Source: Sindora glabra (Eukaryota > Streptophyta > Magnoliopsida > Fabales > Fabaceae). Taken from it: a stretch of DNA of 64,000 bases. The notes below the pieces were generated by a model. The model saw only the letters and a program-made list of their open reading frames with translations. It had not been told where the DNA came from and did not search any database. This document shows, one piece after another, positions 12,470-22,843 of the stretch. The stretch covers positions 66,549,455-66,613,454 of the forward strand of contig CM035226.1 of assembly GCA_020226215.1 (NCBI GenBank), read 5' to 3'. The position numbers were made by a program, and so were the translations under genes. How positions within the stretch are numbered: position 1 is the first letter of the stretch; the number at the start of each line of letters is the position of its first letter.

Positions 12470-13900
12470 TCAAAATTATACATCATAGATTTGGACATTT
12501 ATCCAAGAATAGGATTGGCTTGTAAATCCTATTTAAGAGGAAAATGATTAAGTCACAACTTGTTAGAGACCTCTAATGTGATGGATTTGATTTACATGGA
12601 TGTATATGGGCTATTAAATATTAAGGTTTGAAGAGGCTTCTCTTACTTCATTGCCTTTATTTATGATTTTTTTTCTAAGTATAGGTATGTGTTTCTTATG
12701 AAGAATAAATATAAAGCCTTTGAAAAGTTCAAAGAATTCAGATATAAAGTTGATAAATAAAAAGGTAAAAGTATTAAAGTTCTTTAATTTGATCTAATAA
12801 GGAGAATACTTAAGTGTTGAATTCCTTCATCATCTAAAAGAGAATGTGATTCTCTTATAGTGGACTTTTCCAAGAACCTCATAGCTTAATAGAGTTTTTA
12901 AGAGAATAAATCAAGCTTTATTCGATATGGTTCAGTTTACGATGAGTTTCACTAATCTTCCTATATATTTTTAAGCTATGCCCTAGAAATTACTACTTAT
13001 CTTTTGAATTAGGTTCCTTCTAAATTAATGCTTAAAACACCGTATGAGATGTAGTTTAGAAAGGCATCTAACTAAATAGGCGATATGTGATATTAATTTA
13101 AGAAAATGGTAGTGAACATAAAGTCCATCAATTGCAAAGTTCCATTTATAGATTAAAATAGGCTTCCTAAAATTGGAACATTTCTTTTAATGCTGCAATA
13201 AAAAAGTTTGATTTCATTAAAAATCTAAATAAACCTTATGTTTTCAAAAGGTTAGTAAGAGTGTAGTCACTTTTCTTGTGCTTTATGTTAACAATATACT
13301 ACTAATTAGGAATGATGTAGGTATGTTATAAGCAATAAAAGCATGGTTATTTATTAATTTTTCCATAAAAGTTTTAGGTGAAGCATATTATATATTAGGG
13401 ATAAAGACCTATAGAGATACATCAAGTAAGTTGCTTGACATGACCAGATAATGTACATAGAAAAAGTGTTAAAGTATAATGTATGTTATACTATATACAA
13501 TGCTTGATATAACAGGTTATGAGAATCATGAGCAGATATCAATCTAATCCAGGTAAGGAACACTAGAAGCCTATGAAATTAGACTAAAGATTTCATCATG
13601 GTATATGAATGAGAAAAATTGAAATTGGAAATATTGATTCTAGTTTTTTAATTTGATATAGATTACTTAAAATTAACATGTGGTTTTATGTTTAACCTTC
13701 ATAGTGGAATAATTTGTTGGAAAAGTTCCAAATATGAAACAATCATTAACCTAACTACTTAGTCTAAGTATATTATTACATCAAATGTTACAAAGAAAAT
13801 TGTTTAGATAAGGTATAATTCTAAGCATTGTTAATCTAGTAAGTGTGTGTGTAGAGAATAATGATGCCATTACTACTACAAGACAATGAGTAACTAAAAG
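12470..13900 (+). pseudogene. Degenerate Ty1/copia polyprotein (GAG-pre-integrase, integrase, RT, RNase H remnants)
   Basis: Conceptual translation across frames gives, in the family order, a GAG-pre-integrase motif (HHRFGHLSKNRIG, about 12,474), integrase pieces (YVFLMKN-like, about 12,687; PSKLMLKTPYEM, about 13,016), a reverse transcriptase palm (about 13,265-13,440, including LGEAYYILGIKTYRDTS) and RNase H pieces (MSRYQSNPGKEHW-like, about 13,530; about 13,740-13,880). The RT catalytic motif at 13,284-13,295 reads YVNN instead of YVDD; both Asp codons became Asn, each explainable by a G-to-A change. Stops and frameshifts occur throughout and the gag region is missing. It cannot encode a working element. 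Flanking LTRs are not securely identified. Confidence 0.85.
13284..13295 (+). other. Mutated copia reverse-transcriptase active site (YVDD to YVNN)
   Basis: The codons are TAT GTT AAC AAT. Both catalytic aspartates of the family motif are replaced by asparagine. Confidence 0.8.
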
Positions 13901-14419
13901 TTGTTTTCTAAAGATGGTTGTTTTAAACTCTATTAAATATATCAAATTCAACAAATCCATTTATACATATTATGGCAATTTTTTGGCGACAATCAACAAC
14001 TACCATTATGTACTAATTATTTAGCACATGAACCATTTGGATTTATATAAATAAAATAATATTTTCTCACTATTTAGGGTTTGCTTGTGAAAAGAGAGAA
14101 AACTTAAAGACACACAAAAACACTTTTAAGGTTTCAAAAGAAAAAATAAAAAATTGTAAGGCAAGGCACAAGTTTTATTTATTTTCCTTTAAAGACAATG
14201 TAACTCAGGTTTGCTTTTCTCTAATTTTGTCTTCATCATTAATTTGTTTATTTTATGCAATTCCTTCTTTTGTTGCTATGATTACTCCTAATTTTTTTCA
14301 ATTCTTATGATTAAATTCTTTGAAGGTTTGTATAGTGTATTAGTGCATCTATTTTGCTTATAATTGATATAAACATGACCAACACTTTGCATGATTAAGT
14401 CCAAGTAGAGAAGAACTTG

Positions 14420-14535
14420 ATTTTAAGTGAAAGCCCAATGATAAGAGAAAGGCTCAAAAGGATACAAGAAACAATTAGAGCCTATGTGAATGCAATTCTA
14501 GCCTAAAGAGCCCAAGTAAAAGAGGTAAATAAAGT
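14420..14535 (+). pseudogene. Possible C-terminal tail of a Ty3/gypsy polyprotein
   Basis: One frame reads PMIRERLKRIQETI followed by more residues ending near 14,535. This resembles the PMTRARAKRIQEA-like tail that ends many plant gypsy polyproteins just before the 3' LTR. A repeat array and a TATA-bearing, LTR-like region follow immediately, as expected. Only this short piece is left; the rest of the polyprotein is not visible upstream. Confidence 0.45.
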
Positions 14536-14539
14536 TGAA

Positions 14540-15430
14540 GTGTTGCTTATTTAAGCCCAAAAATCAAAAGATATTTGGAGTGCAACAAATAAGCAAATAT
14601 TTTCCTAATTCAGAGTGCAATGAATCTGGACATATTTTTCCAATATCAAGCACAACAAACTGGGAGATATTTCCTAATATGGAGTGCAATGAATTTGGAC
14701 ATATTTTCCTAATATGGACTGCAACAAATCTGGAGATATTTTTCAAATATGAAATGTAATGAAGCTGGACATATTTTCCTAATATAGAGTGCAACAAATA
14801 TGGAGAAAATTTGAAAATAGTTTCCATTTTTAATTTAATATGGAGTGTAATGAATTTGGACTTATTTTCCTAATATAGAGTGCAACAAATATGAAGTGCA
14901 ATGAATTTGGACATGTTTTCCTAATATGAAGTGTAACAAATTTGGAGAAAATTTAAAGATAATTTCCATTTTTAATTTAATAATAGTCAAAGCTTTGTAT
15001 TTTCCTATGTATGGAATTTATTCCTAAGTATAGCATTTAATACTTGTATTTTCCTATGACTAGTATAAATAGGAAGCAATGTAACTCAAAATTGAAGTTA
15101 ATGAATATAATACGAAATTAAATGCTTCTTTTCCAAAATATGAGAATTTTATCTTCTTTTGTTCTTGTGAAACCTTGTTTTGTCAATCTTCCTTATAAGA
15201 TTGGTGACTTAAATTCATAAAAGTCCCTAATTTGTGCTTCAACCTAGGTCTTAAATTCATAAAAGCCCCCAGTTTATGCTTCAACCCAGGTGCGTTATTA
15301 TGTGGATTGGTTAATTCATGTTCATAGTTAGACAAGTGATCTAAGTAGTAAGTCCTATTCCTTATAGTGTTGGTTAGCTATTTGTATTCGTTAGGTCATG
15401 GAATCACCCGAATTAGAACTTATCATTCCT
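14540..15430 (+). mobile_element. Probable gypsy 3' LTR or solo LTR, carrying a 35-bp tandem array
   Basis: This block follows the gypsy-like polyprotein tail. It contains the 35-bp repeat array in its U3-like part, then a TATA element (TATAAATAGG, 15,064-15,073), then an R/U5-like pyrimidine-rich part. No second copy occurs in the window, so the ends are estimates. The open frames at 14,535-14,759 (plus), 14,564-14,827 (minus) and 15,454-15,693 (plus) have no recognisable domain; the first two are products of the array. Confidence 0.45.
14570..14975 (+). repeat. Tandem array of about 35-bp units with two alternating variants
   Basis: Anchor TGCAAYRAAT occurs at 14,581, 14,615, 14,651, 14,685, 14,720, 14,755, 14,790, 14,846, 14,881, 14,897 and 14,932, mostly 34-36 bp apart. 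Variants alternate between GCAACAAAT and GCAATGAAT, so the higher-order unit is about 70 bp. Two related 21-bp interruptions (TTTCCATTTTTAATTTAATA) sit near 14,821 and 14,966, and one unit is shortened to 16 bp. Confidence 0.9.
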
Positions 15431-16046
15431 AATTCCCCTTCCTCAATTCTAGAGTGTGGCGCTCATATCCTTCTTTTATTGCATTTTTTATTTTTTTGAA
15501 CTACCTATGCCATGAAGGTCGGGCCAACCCTATTGATTTTCCTATCAACAACAATCTCCAATCAAATTCTATAATGAGGTTAGTCTTTAATTTGGTGTTA
15601 AGGTTAGCTTTTATTATCTCCAATGATCTATTTGACCATGCTTATTTTGTGACTGTAATTATAAGTATTATGCTTTATTGTTCTCAATTATGAATGGAAT
15701 TAGTTAAAGATAATAGATTATAAAAAAATTTGGTTGGTTGATTTAGGAAATTACCTATTCTCAAACACATTTCTAGTATTCTCAACCTTTACCCCTTTAA
15801 GCTCTATTCTAACTTGTGAAATTATTAGTTAATTTAGGGTAATTTGTCATTAATGATTTGTTTCTAATTGAATGGGTTTTTAGTTTGTTTTTTCTTCTAG
15901 TTTTGTATCTTGTTCTAGTACATTTTTCCTATGAAAAATAAATAAATAAGCTTGGAAGAACATCAATTAGGCAAAAACCAAGATATCCTAAGGATCTTTG
16001 AAAATTGTTCTAAACATAGAAGCTAACCACTTTAATATATGCACCA
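15431..16046. other. AT-rich DNA, no gene recognised
   Basis: The 79-codon frame at 15,454-15,693 has no family motif and lies directly after the LTR-like block, so I do not call it a gene. Confidence 0.45.
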
Positions 16047-16056
16047 TATATAAAAG
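16047..16056 (+). promoter_or_regulatory. TATA box of the Pro/Leu-rich protein pseudogene
   Basis: TATATAAAAG lies 97 bp upstream of the ATG at 16,153, at a normal plant distance for a start site near 16,085 with a leader of about 70 nt. Confidence 0.6.
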
Positions 16057-16152
16057 CCAATTACCATGAAACCTGGCTTCACTTAAACTCAAAATCAGCA
16101 TATCCTATAATGTTCTCTAGCTATTCTTCACTTTCACAATTCATATTAAGCC

Positions 16153-16448
16153 ATGACCTCTTTTAGTTCATTTATCATAGCTTTCCTCATGGCTCTATCT
16201 TTCTTCAACTTAAGTTTTAGCCTAACTGCTCACAACAACTAAATTTGCCTAACATTCCTAGTTTGCTTAAGCCAATGTTGTTACCATTGCCTCTAATGCT
16301 AAAATTGCCTCTACTAAGAAATGTTCCTTAGTTGCCTATTATGCCAAATCTACCACAGCCTACATTGCCATTTTTTCCTCCACTTCCAAGCATTCTAACA
16401 ATCTTCTTCATGAATGTGCCCTTCATCCCATTCTTCTTCAACCTCTAG
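16153..16448 (+). pseudogene. Broken gene for a small secreted Pro/Leu-rich (PELPK1-like) cell-wall protein
   Basis: The ATG opens a classic signal peptide (MTSFSSFIIAFLMALSF..., about 24 residues). After LTAHNN the frame hits TAA. Shifting by one base restores a Leu/Pro-repeat protein, with pieces such as LPNIPSLLKPMLLPLPL and LPIMPNLPQPTLPFFPP, ending at TAG (16,446-16,448). A second lesion is an in-frame TAG near 16,332, where CAG is expected. Family knowledge: PELPK1-like proteins of about 100-200 residues are secreted to the plant cell wall. The promoter looks intact, so this may be a recent pseudogene, or the frameshift may be a local polymorphism or assembly error. The exact subfamily is uncertain. 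Confidence 0.6.
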
Positions 16449-17318
16449 TCCTTGAGAATTTAAGTAAAAAGAAAGAATATATGAAATGTAAGTTAAGAAG
16501 AGAGAGAGAAAGAGAGGAGAAATAAGGAAAGTTATAGTGTATTCTGTGAAGATTAGATATCACATTAGAAATCTCAAACAAAATCTCTGATAAAAAAGAA
16601 AAGGATTACATGTGAGGCCGTCTGTGAAGATTAGCCTTTTTAATTTCATGGTGGAAAGTTAATAGACCAATAAATAAGATCACACATTGTGGTTTAGATA
16701 AACCATGCTTATTCCTATACTTTATTTAGTATTTAGTAATAATTAATGTATAATTAGAGTACATGTTGCTATAGAACTTACATTCTGTAATTTTCATGAG
16801 CATATATGGTATTGTTTCTTAATAGAAACCAATAACTAAATCCATCATAATCAAAGTTGTGATTATGATATATTATTGTCAATGCCCTAAAGTTACCGAT
16901 AGCATTTAGAAATGGATTTTATTTTATTTTTTTTAAAATACACTTTAACAATATATATTGAATTTGGTAATTATATTTACATTCTATTTACTTGTAATTT
17001 AGAATGCCAAAAAGATATCACATGTAATTTGCATCATTAACACTTTACTCATGTGTTTATATTTTGATCCAAATCTGATGCAAATTATTTTGTACAAGTC
17101 ACATGCTCAATTATTAGTTTTAATTTGACTTGATTTCTTTAGTTTGTCCTTGATTTTACATGATATTCCTAATTTAATTTTTTAAAGTTATGGTGCTTGG
17201 GTTTGAGATTAAGAAAGAAATGGAGAAAGAGATTATATAAATTAAATTATTGGAGTTACATTTTAGTTTAATAGAGAACAAATAAGAACAAGTGAAATTA
17301 CCACATAAATAGCCTACT
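16449..17318. other. AT-rich DNA, no gene seen
   Basis: It begins with the probable 3' flank of the preceding pseudogene, including a purine-rich GAGAGAGAAAGAGAGG tract at about 16,500-16,517. Nothing else is recognisable. Confidence 0.5.
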
Positions 17319-17386
17319 CATTAAGTTACATGAAATCTACTTAATCACTCAACATTAAGTTACATGAAATCTACTTAATCACTCAA
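17319..17386 (+). repeat. Perfect tandem duplication of 34 bp
   Basis: The unit starting CATTAAGTTACATGAAATC occurs twice without difference (17,319-17,352 and 17,353-17,386). Identity suggests a recent duplication by slippage or repair. Confidence 0.9.
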
Positions 17387-17744
17387 CAGAGAGCAATCTA
17401 GGGAATGTTATATTCAAAAGTGCTAAATACAAAATCATACAAAAATTTGGGAAATGTTTTGGATTATAAATATAAGAATAAAAAGTAAAGAACGTCATCC
17501 ATTTCAAAACTTCCATAGACCATCATTCAGATAATGCAAGTTATCAACCCCAATCCCTTTGTTGATTGCTTTTCTAAAAATTTTAAAACATATAATTAAA
17601 CTTGTTGTCTATGACGACTAACCAAGGGAAATACAACCATAGTAGATTAGTTTTAAGACATAACATATCTTTATTTCTGCATTTTTCCTCTTCTAAATTA
17701 AATTCTAATATAAAGTATATGCCGAGCATTAACCAAACATACTT

Positions 17745-17832
17745 GTTGTAAAGAGAGGCGACAGTAGAAATATATTTCCTTTTATTAATTAACCAAGCAA
17801 TGGTTTTAGTTGTAAAGAGAGGCGACAGTAGA
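17745..17832 (+). repeat. 24-bp direct repeat, 64 bp apart
   Basis: The stretch beginning GTTGTAAAGAGAGGCGACAG is exact at 17,745-17,768 and 17,809-17,832, with 40 bp between. It could be the footprint of a local duplication. Confidence 0.85.
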
Positions 17833-17937
17833 GCTTTAAGCCTCTAAGCTCATGTTTTAATAAAACCCATACGGTCATACATGGGAGAGTTGTGTATATG
17901 CTATGCTAAAAACTATCATAATAATTGTCAAATTTAG

Positions 17938-18279
17938 ATGATTCATAACATTTTGTCTTTATTTTGTTGGATTCAATTTGTCACTTGTCAGTGCTGCCTT
18001 TCTTTATTAAATTATCAGTGTATCTTGTCCAAATGCATGCAGAAAATTTGTTGTTCTGTTCCGCTTTTAATCAATTCGTTTTTCATTTTTATGATTGGTC
18101 TAATTGCATTTTGTCCTAGTCATTGTTACTATTTGAATCTGTCATTTGTTTATGTTGAGTCCAACTGTTTCACCTATTTTATATTGATAATTCCTGTGCT
18201 ATCTCATTTTAGTTTACATAATTGTAAGCCAATTTGCCATCCAACTTTTCAAAGTCATTTGTTGCTTTTTGCGTCTTAG
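17938..18279 (+). other. Open frame of 113 codons, function unknown, doubtful as a gene
   Basis: The frame is rich in Cys, Leu, Ile and Phe and would be hydrophobic. I recognise no domain and see no clear TATA, splice sites or homologous copy. Its base composition is slightly less AT-rich than the surroundings, and it lies just before the inverted repeat at 18,391-18,530. It may be part of a degenerate repeat element. I list it because it is the longest unexplained plus-strand frame in this section. Confidence 0.15.
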
Positions 18280-18390
18280 TCAATCTACTGCGTCTTTTGT
18301 CCTAGCGGGACTTATATTCACTAGTAAGTTGCTTCTCACATGATCTAGTACTAGTGGGACATTTTACTTGATAGGAAAACACTAAGTGTC

Positions 18391-18530
18391 CCGGCAAATA
18401 GGGACCGAATGGGTTCCGAATCAAACAAAACAAATTATATGTCATTGATATATAAAATCAAATGCTGTGTGGTGAAAATCCAAGGGCTGTTGTGTGTTCG
18501 GGATCCTATTCGGCACCATTTGCTGGGAGA
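18391..18530. repeat. Imperfect inverted repeat (arms about 45 bp), GC-richer than surroundings
   Basis: The left arm from about 18,391 (TCCCGGCAAATAGGGACCGA onward) is mirrored by the reverse complement of the right arm ending at about 18,528 (TCCCAGCAAATGGTGCCGAA onward). Similarity continues inward past CCGAA. A spacer of roughly 50-80 bp separates the arms. It could be a small foldback element or hairpin-forming transcript; no known family is recognised. Confidence 0.6.
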
Positions 18531-18836
18531 TATAGGAGTACTCTACTTGATATTATGGTCCAGGTATTACCATAAGAAGTAGGTAACATGTAGCGGACTA
18601 ACTTTTTTGATGTAAAAATTAGAGGAAAATTGGGTATATATCCAATAGAAGATGATAAGAAGCAATCTTTGCTAATAATATCTATTTATCAATTAAGACA
18701 TTAATAATATCTATTTAAAGTTTGAAGATGACATGGAAGCAATATTTATTAATAATATCTATTAAATAATAAAACACCTATGAACCTAACAAAAATCATT
18801 TCTCCAGACATAAAAAAATGGGGTAAGGATGGTAAC

Positions 18837-19172
18837 TTAGCTCGGAAGCTTGAATTCCACATGATCTCCATTAACCAAAGAATTCCATGAATCTTGGTGC
18901 TTTACGTCAGCCTTGGATGCAGAGTTTATAGTTTGATAACTTTCTTGTACTGCTTCCATAACTTCATCTACCTTATTGGTGGCCACCTCAGTAGCTATGG
19001 TCTCTAAATTTTCACCTTATATGGATTTCTCTTGGCACTCCTTAGCAAGCTTTTCAATCTCTGTCTAATAGGTCACTGCTTTTAAATGCCTTTACTATTG
19101 CTTCTTTAGCTATCTCAACACCTTTCTTTTCAACCTCTAATTGTTTGACTACCTCATTACTAAGACACCTTA
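18837..19172 (-). pseudogene. C-terminal fragment of a helical, charged protein, broken
   Basis: On the minus strand a frame from about 19,172 reads a charged helix (NEVVKQLEVEKKGVEIAKEA...). It then shifts by one base near 19,065 and continues as EIEKLAKECQEKSI, TAA, GENLETIATEVATNKVDEV..., ending SWNSLVNGDHVEFKLPS and a TAA at 18,837-18,839. The amphipathic, Glu/Lys-rich make-up is consistent with a coiled coil. I do not recognise the family. The frameshift, in-frame stop and absence of an N-terminal part point to a pseudogene fragment, although an intron at the break cannot be excluded. Confidence 0.5.
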
Positions 19173-19199
19173 ATCAACAATCTATACCACAATCCCCCA

Positions 19200-21000
19200 A
19201 AAAAAAAAAAAGAGAGAGAGAGAAAAAGAAAAGAAAACCCTTGCCAACTTGAATATGAAAGAGAAGAAAAACACCATCATGTTAGAAATTAAACATCACA
19301 TTACTGTATAGTCATTTACATTCTTTCACATTTTTTTAAACACCAACTTGACTAAAGCAATTAAGACTTAAAGTATTCTTTAATAGTCTTTTAAATTCTT
19401 TATTACATATCCAACTTATCCAATTATCAATTAGCTTTCTACCAGTTTAATACAAAGTATATATAGCTTGCATTAATGAATCTTCCTTTATTTATAGAAT
19501 AATGTTGCATATCTCGACTATGCTTTGTTATCAAAATTATGATTAAAATTCTTCTGAGATATTTTCAAGTGCTATTCACATTAATTTTAAGATTGCAACC
19601 ATAAAATTCATATAGGATTGAATGTTTGAAGTCTTATATTTTGTAATTTTGAATTCTCTAATGAATTTTACTTTATTATATTAAAAAAATAATAAATTAC
19701 TTTAGTAGGTAAAAACTTATTAAATTTCTATTCTTTATGCTGTGAATTTGGAACATGGAAAATTCTTAAATTTTGTTAGCTCAATTTTTTTACACAAGGA
19801 AAATTAATAAAAGGAAATATATTTTACCTTGAATAAATATTTTTTATACACTAATTAATAGTGAAAAAGATTCAAATCTATGCATACGTTTTAATCTTAA
19901 TTTCGTATATTAAACTTTTCAATGAGATGATGGATTTAAATTAAATCATTTATAAACTAGAAAAAAATAGTTTTTAACTTGTGTTAGTTGCTTACAATGT
20001 AGTATAAAAAATATTTTCCTAAATTTTATTTGAAATCATAAAAAAGAAATTTATATGATATATATATAAGGCTTTTTGTTGCCAAAATGGAGAAATATAA
20101 AATCAGATTGGAACAGGTTCAATAAAAAAATTAGTTGCATCTCCTTTTGAGAACCACTTACCTTCCAAACTTTGGGCTTTAATGTGGATTTATTCTTTAA
20201 GAAAAAGCATACAAAAAAACATGCTGATTTTGCAATAGATCATATCAAAATTTTCCATTTTATCTATAACTAATCGTGGTAGACCACCAAAATTTACATG
20301 ATACAAGTTTTTAGGTTCATATAAATGTATCATCACAAAAAATTCAAGCTATCTTATTACTATCCTGCTTGTATGATTGATTCAAGTTGTCTTATTTGGA
20401 AAGAACTAGAAAAGTAAGAACCTCTAACAAATTAGAAGTTTCTTTGTGTATCTTATAGCTATTACGTTGCTATGAACTCTTAAGATGATTTTTCCTCTCA
20501 CTTTCTCTCTCACTTTCATTCTTGTTTGTGTGATAAAATCTTGTACCTTGTCCTACAACAACAATAGACAAATGTTGGATTAATTTACCCCATAACATAC
20601 CTTAATACATTAATGAACTAGAACAATTTCTAGATTTTACAATTGTAAATGGGTTTGTTCAAAGAAGGATAAAATGTCCTTCTACTTATTTGTTTAGATT
20701 TTTGATTGATAAGAAAAGTTGTGTTTGATCACTTACTTCTCAAACAATTTCCTTTAGGCTACACTAAATAGGCTTTCTATAGGGAGTCAATAGTGAAGGA
20801 GACTTTTGATAGTGGACATAATGTGAATGAGCCTAATACTTCCTAATCTAGAAAAGATCTTATTCTAAACATGATTATGATGCATTTGGAATACCACCAC
20901 ACCATATGAGTGAACTTTCCACATCCTGAGAACCAAATGTTAGAGAAAACTATTAAGTGAAGCACCAAGTAATCAAGTAGAAATGTTATGGAGTTACTTA
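19200..21000. other. AT-rich DNA, no gene seen
   Basis: It starts with a poly-A/GAGA tract (about 19,198-19,240) and otherwise shows nothing recognisable. The 5' end of the CACTA element that follows should lie in or left of this stretch, but I could not find a clear CACTAC terminus. Confidence 0.45.
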
Positions 21001-22300
21001 GGGATAGAGATCAAGAATTGTATGAAAGATGTAAAAAACACATAACTTTCTTTTGTTATGAGCCTATATCACATAAAATGTTTATGTAGGATTAGTGATA
21101 TGGCAATGAAGATGATTGTAGAGTTGTTAAGAAAAGTATTGAGTCATGCAAAGATTCTTGAGTCATTCTATAAGATGAAGAAAATTATCAAGAAGTTTGC
21201 TCTTAACTATATAAAAATAGATACATGTCTAAATGACTATATGTTGTATTAAGGTGACGATGTGAGTAAGGAATCATGCAATAGATGTCATGTTTCAAGA
21301 TGGAAATTAATGGGTAAGAGTGATGAAGCGAATGCATTTAACAGTATGAAGGGAAAAAAGATGATTCCTGAAAAAGTTTTATGTTACTTTCCATTCTAAC
21401 CATGTTTATAAAGATTGTTCATATCATTTAAGACTACTGAGCTAATAAGATGGCATGTTAGGGATGGTAATGAAGATAGGTTAATAAGGTATCCAAGAAA
21501 CTCTAAAGCATGGAAGATTTTTAATTTAACCAATAGTGATTTTGCTTCAAATTCTAAAAATGTGAGCTTTAAGCTTAGCTAGTGATGGTTTCAACCTCTT
21601 TAGGAATTTGAGCACCAATCATAGCACATAGCCAATTATTTTGATCCTTTATAACTTAACCCTATAGATTTGTATGAAGCAAACCTCCTTTATCCTTTCA
21701 ATGATAATTCTAGGAAGAAAAATGCCCAAAATAACATCGATGTCTATCTTCAACTTTTTATCCAAGAATGGAAGAAGTTGTAGGATAGTGGTGTTAAAAT
21801 ATTTAATGTATTGATAAATTAATTTTTTAAAATATATGGAACTTTGATGTGGACCATTAATGATTTTCCTAGAATTAGCAATTTAATCGAGTGGAATATG
21901 CATACTAGTTTATCTTACCGCACTTGTAATTTTAAGCCTTAACATTTACCATATAATAAGAAATCATGTTTCATGAGTCATCACCATTTCTTTCCCTAAA
22001 ACCACAAATTTAGGTTTAATAAATCTTAATATGATGGAAACACAAAGTTCAGGAACTCACATAAAATATTACTTGGCTTTGAAATTTTAAGACAATTGAT
22101 GAATATTGATGTGCAATTTAGGAAGGATCTAAATTTTGGAAAATGTTGGAAAAGACCTTGCTTGAAATCAATAAAAGGAAGTGAAACATAACAATGGAAG
22201 ACAAAGAGCATATTTTTTTCAACTTCCATATTAGCAGTTCAATTTGTTGTATCATAATCTTAATGTCATGTAGATTGAGAAAAATGTATGTGACAATATG

Positions 22301-22360
22301 ATTTACATGTTGCTTAATGAACAAAGTAAGATTTACATGTTGCTTAATGAACAAAGTAAG
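22301..22360 (+). repeat. Perfect 30-bp tandem duplication inside the CACTA transposase
   Basis: The unit ATTTACATGTTGCTTAATGA... is repeated back to back without difference. It adds ten codons in frame to the transposase remnant. Confidence 0.9.
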
Positions 22361-22504
22361 ACCAAAGACCATTTCAATGCTCGCAATGATTTATAAGTAA
22401 TGAATATATGTTGTGATCTTTTGGTTAATGACAATGGAATGTTCTTACAGCTCTATTTTCCTTCATAAATGCTTAAAAAGATATTTTTCTTAGCATTTTG
22501 AAGA

Positions 22505-22843
22505 ATGTGTAAGTGTTTGTTAGATATTCTAGTAATATTTTTGGATATATTAATTAAATTGAAAAGCTGTGATTCACACATTCTTATAGAGAAATTATTA
22601 CTAGCCGCTTTAAGAAATATACAATTAGATAAAATTACTATAGTTCTAGTTAGGCTATGTTCATTTTTTAAGAAAATATACGGTAAAACTCTAGATCCAA
22701 TTGACCTTGATAAATTAAAGGATCAAATCATACTCTATCATATAGAGCTGATAAGTCTTCCATCATCCTTCACTACAATGGTTCATCTAATTGTTCATTT
22801 AGTTAATGAAATGAAATGTGGAGGGCCTGTGCATTATTGTTAG
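22505..22843 (+). pseudogene. Open DUF4218-type segment of the CACTA transposase
   Basis: This is the longest uninterrupted part of the transposase. It holds the family pattern of LKSCDSHILIEKLLLAALR, a middle RLCSFFKKI and a late MVHLIVHLVNEMKCGGPV. The frame ends at a TAG where the family continues with RWMY-like residues, and RWMYSMER-like codons follow directly after that stop. The next piece of homology starts at about 22,958, so an intron probably begins near 22,860 (GTAAATAAA). Confidence 0.8.

Noticed and set aside
13870..13890. CTACTACAAGACAA as the 5' terminus of the CACTA element
   Set aside because: It lies in the copia RNase H region (NDAI-like codons), 7 kb from the transposase, with no subterminal repeats beside it.
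14564..14827. Minus-strand frame with repeating peptide units
   Set aside because: The periodicity comes from the 35-bp DNA array, whose copies are AT-rich and unlikely to be translated.
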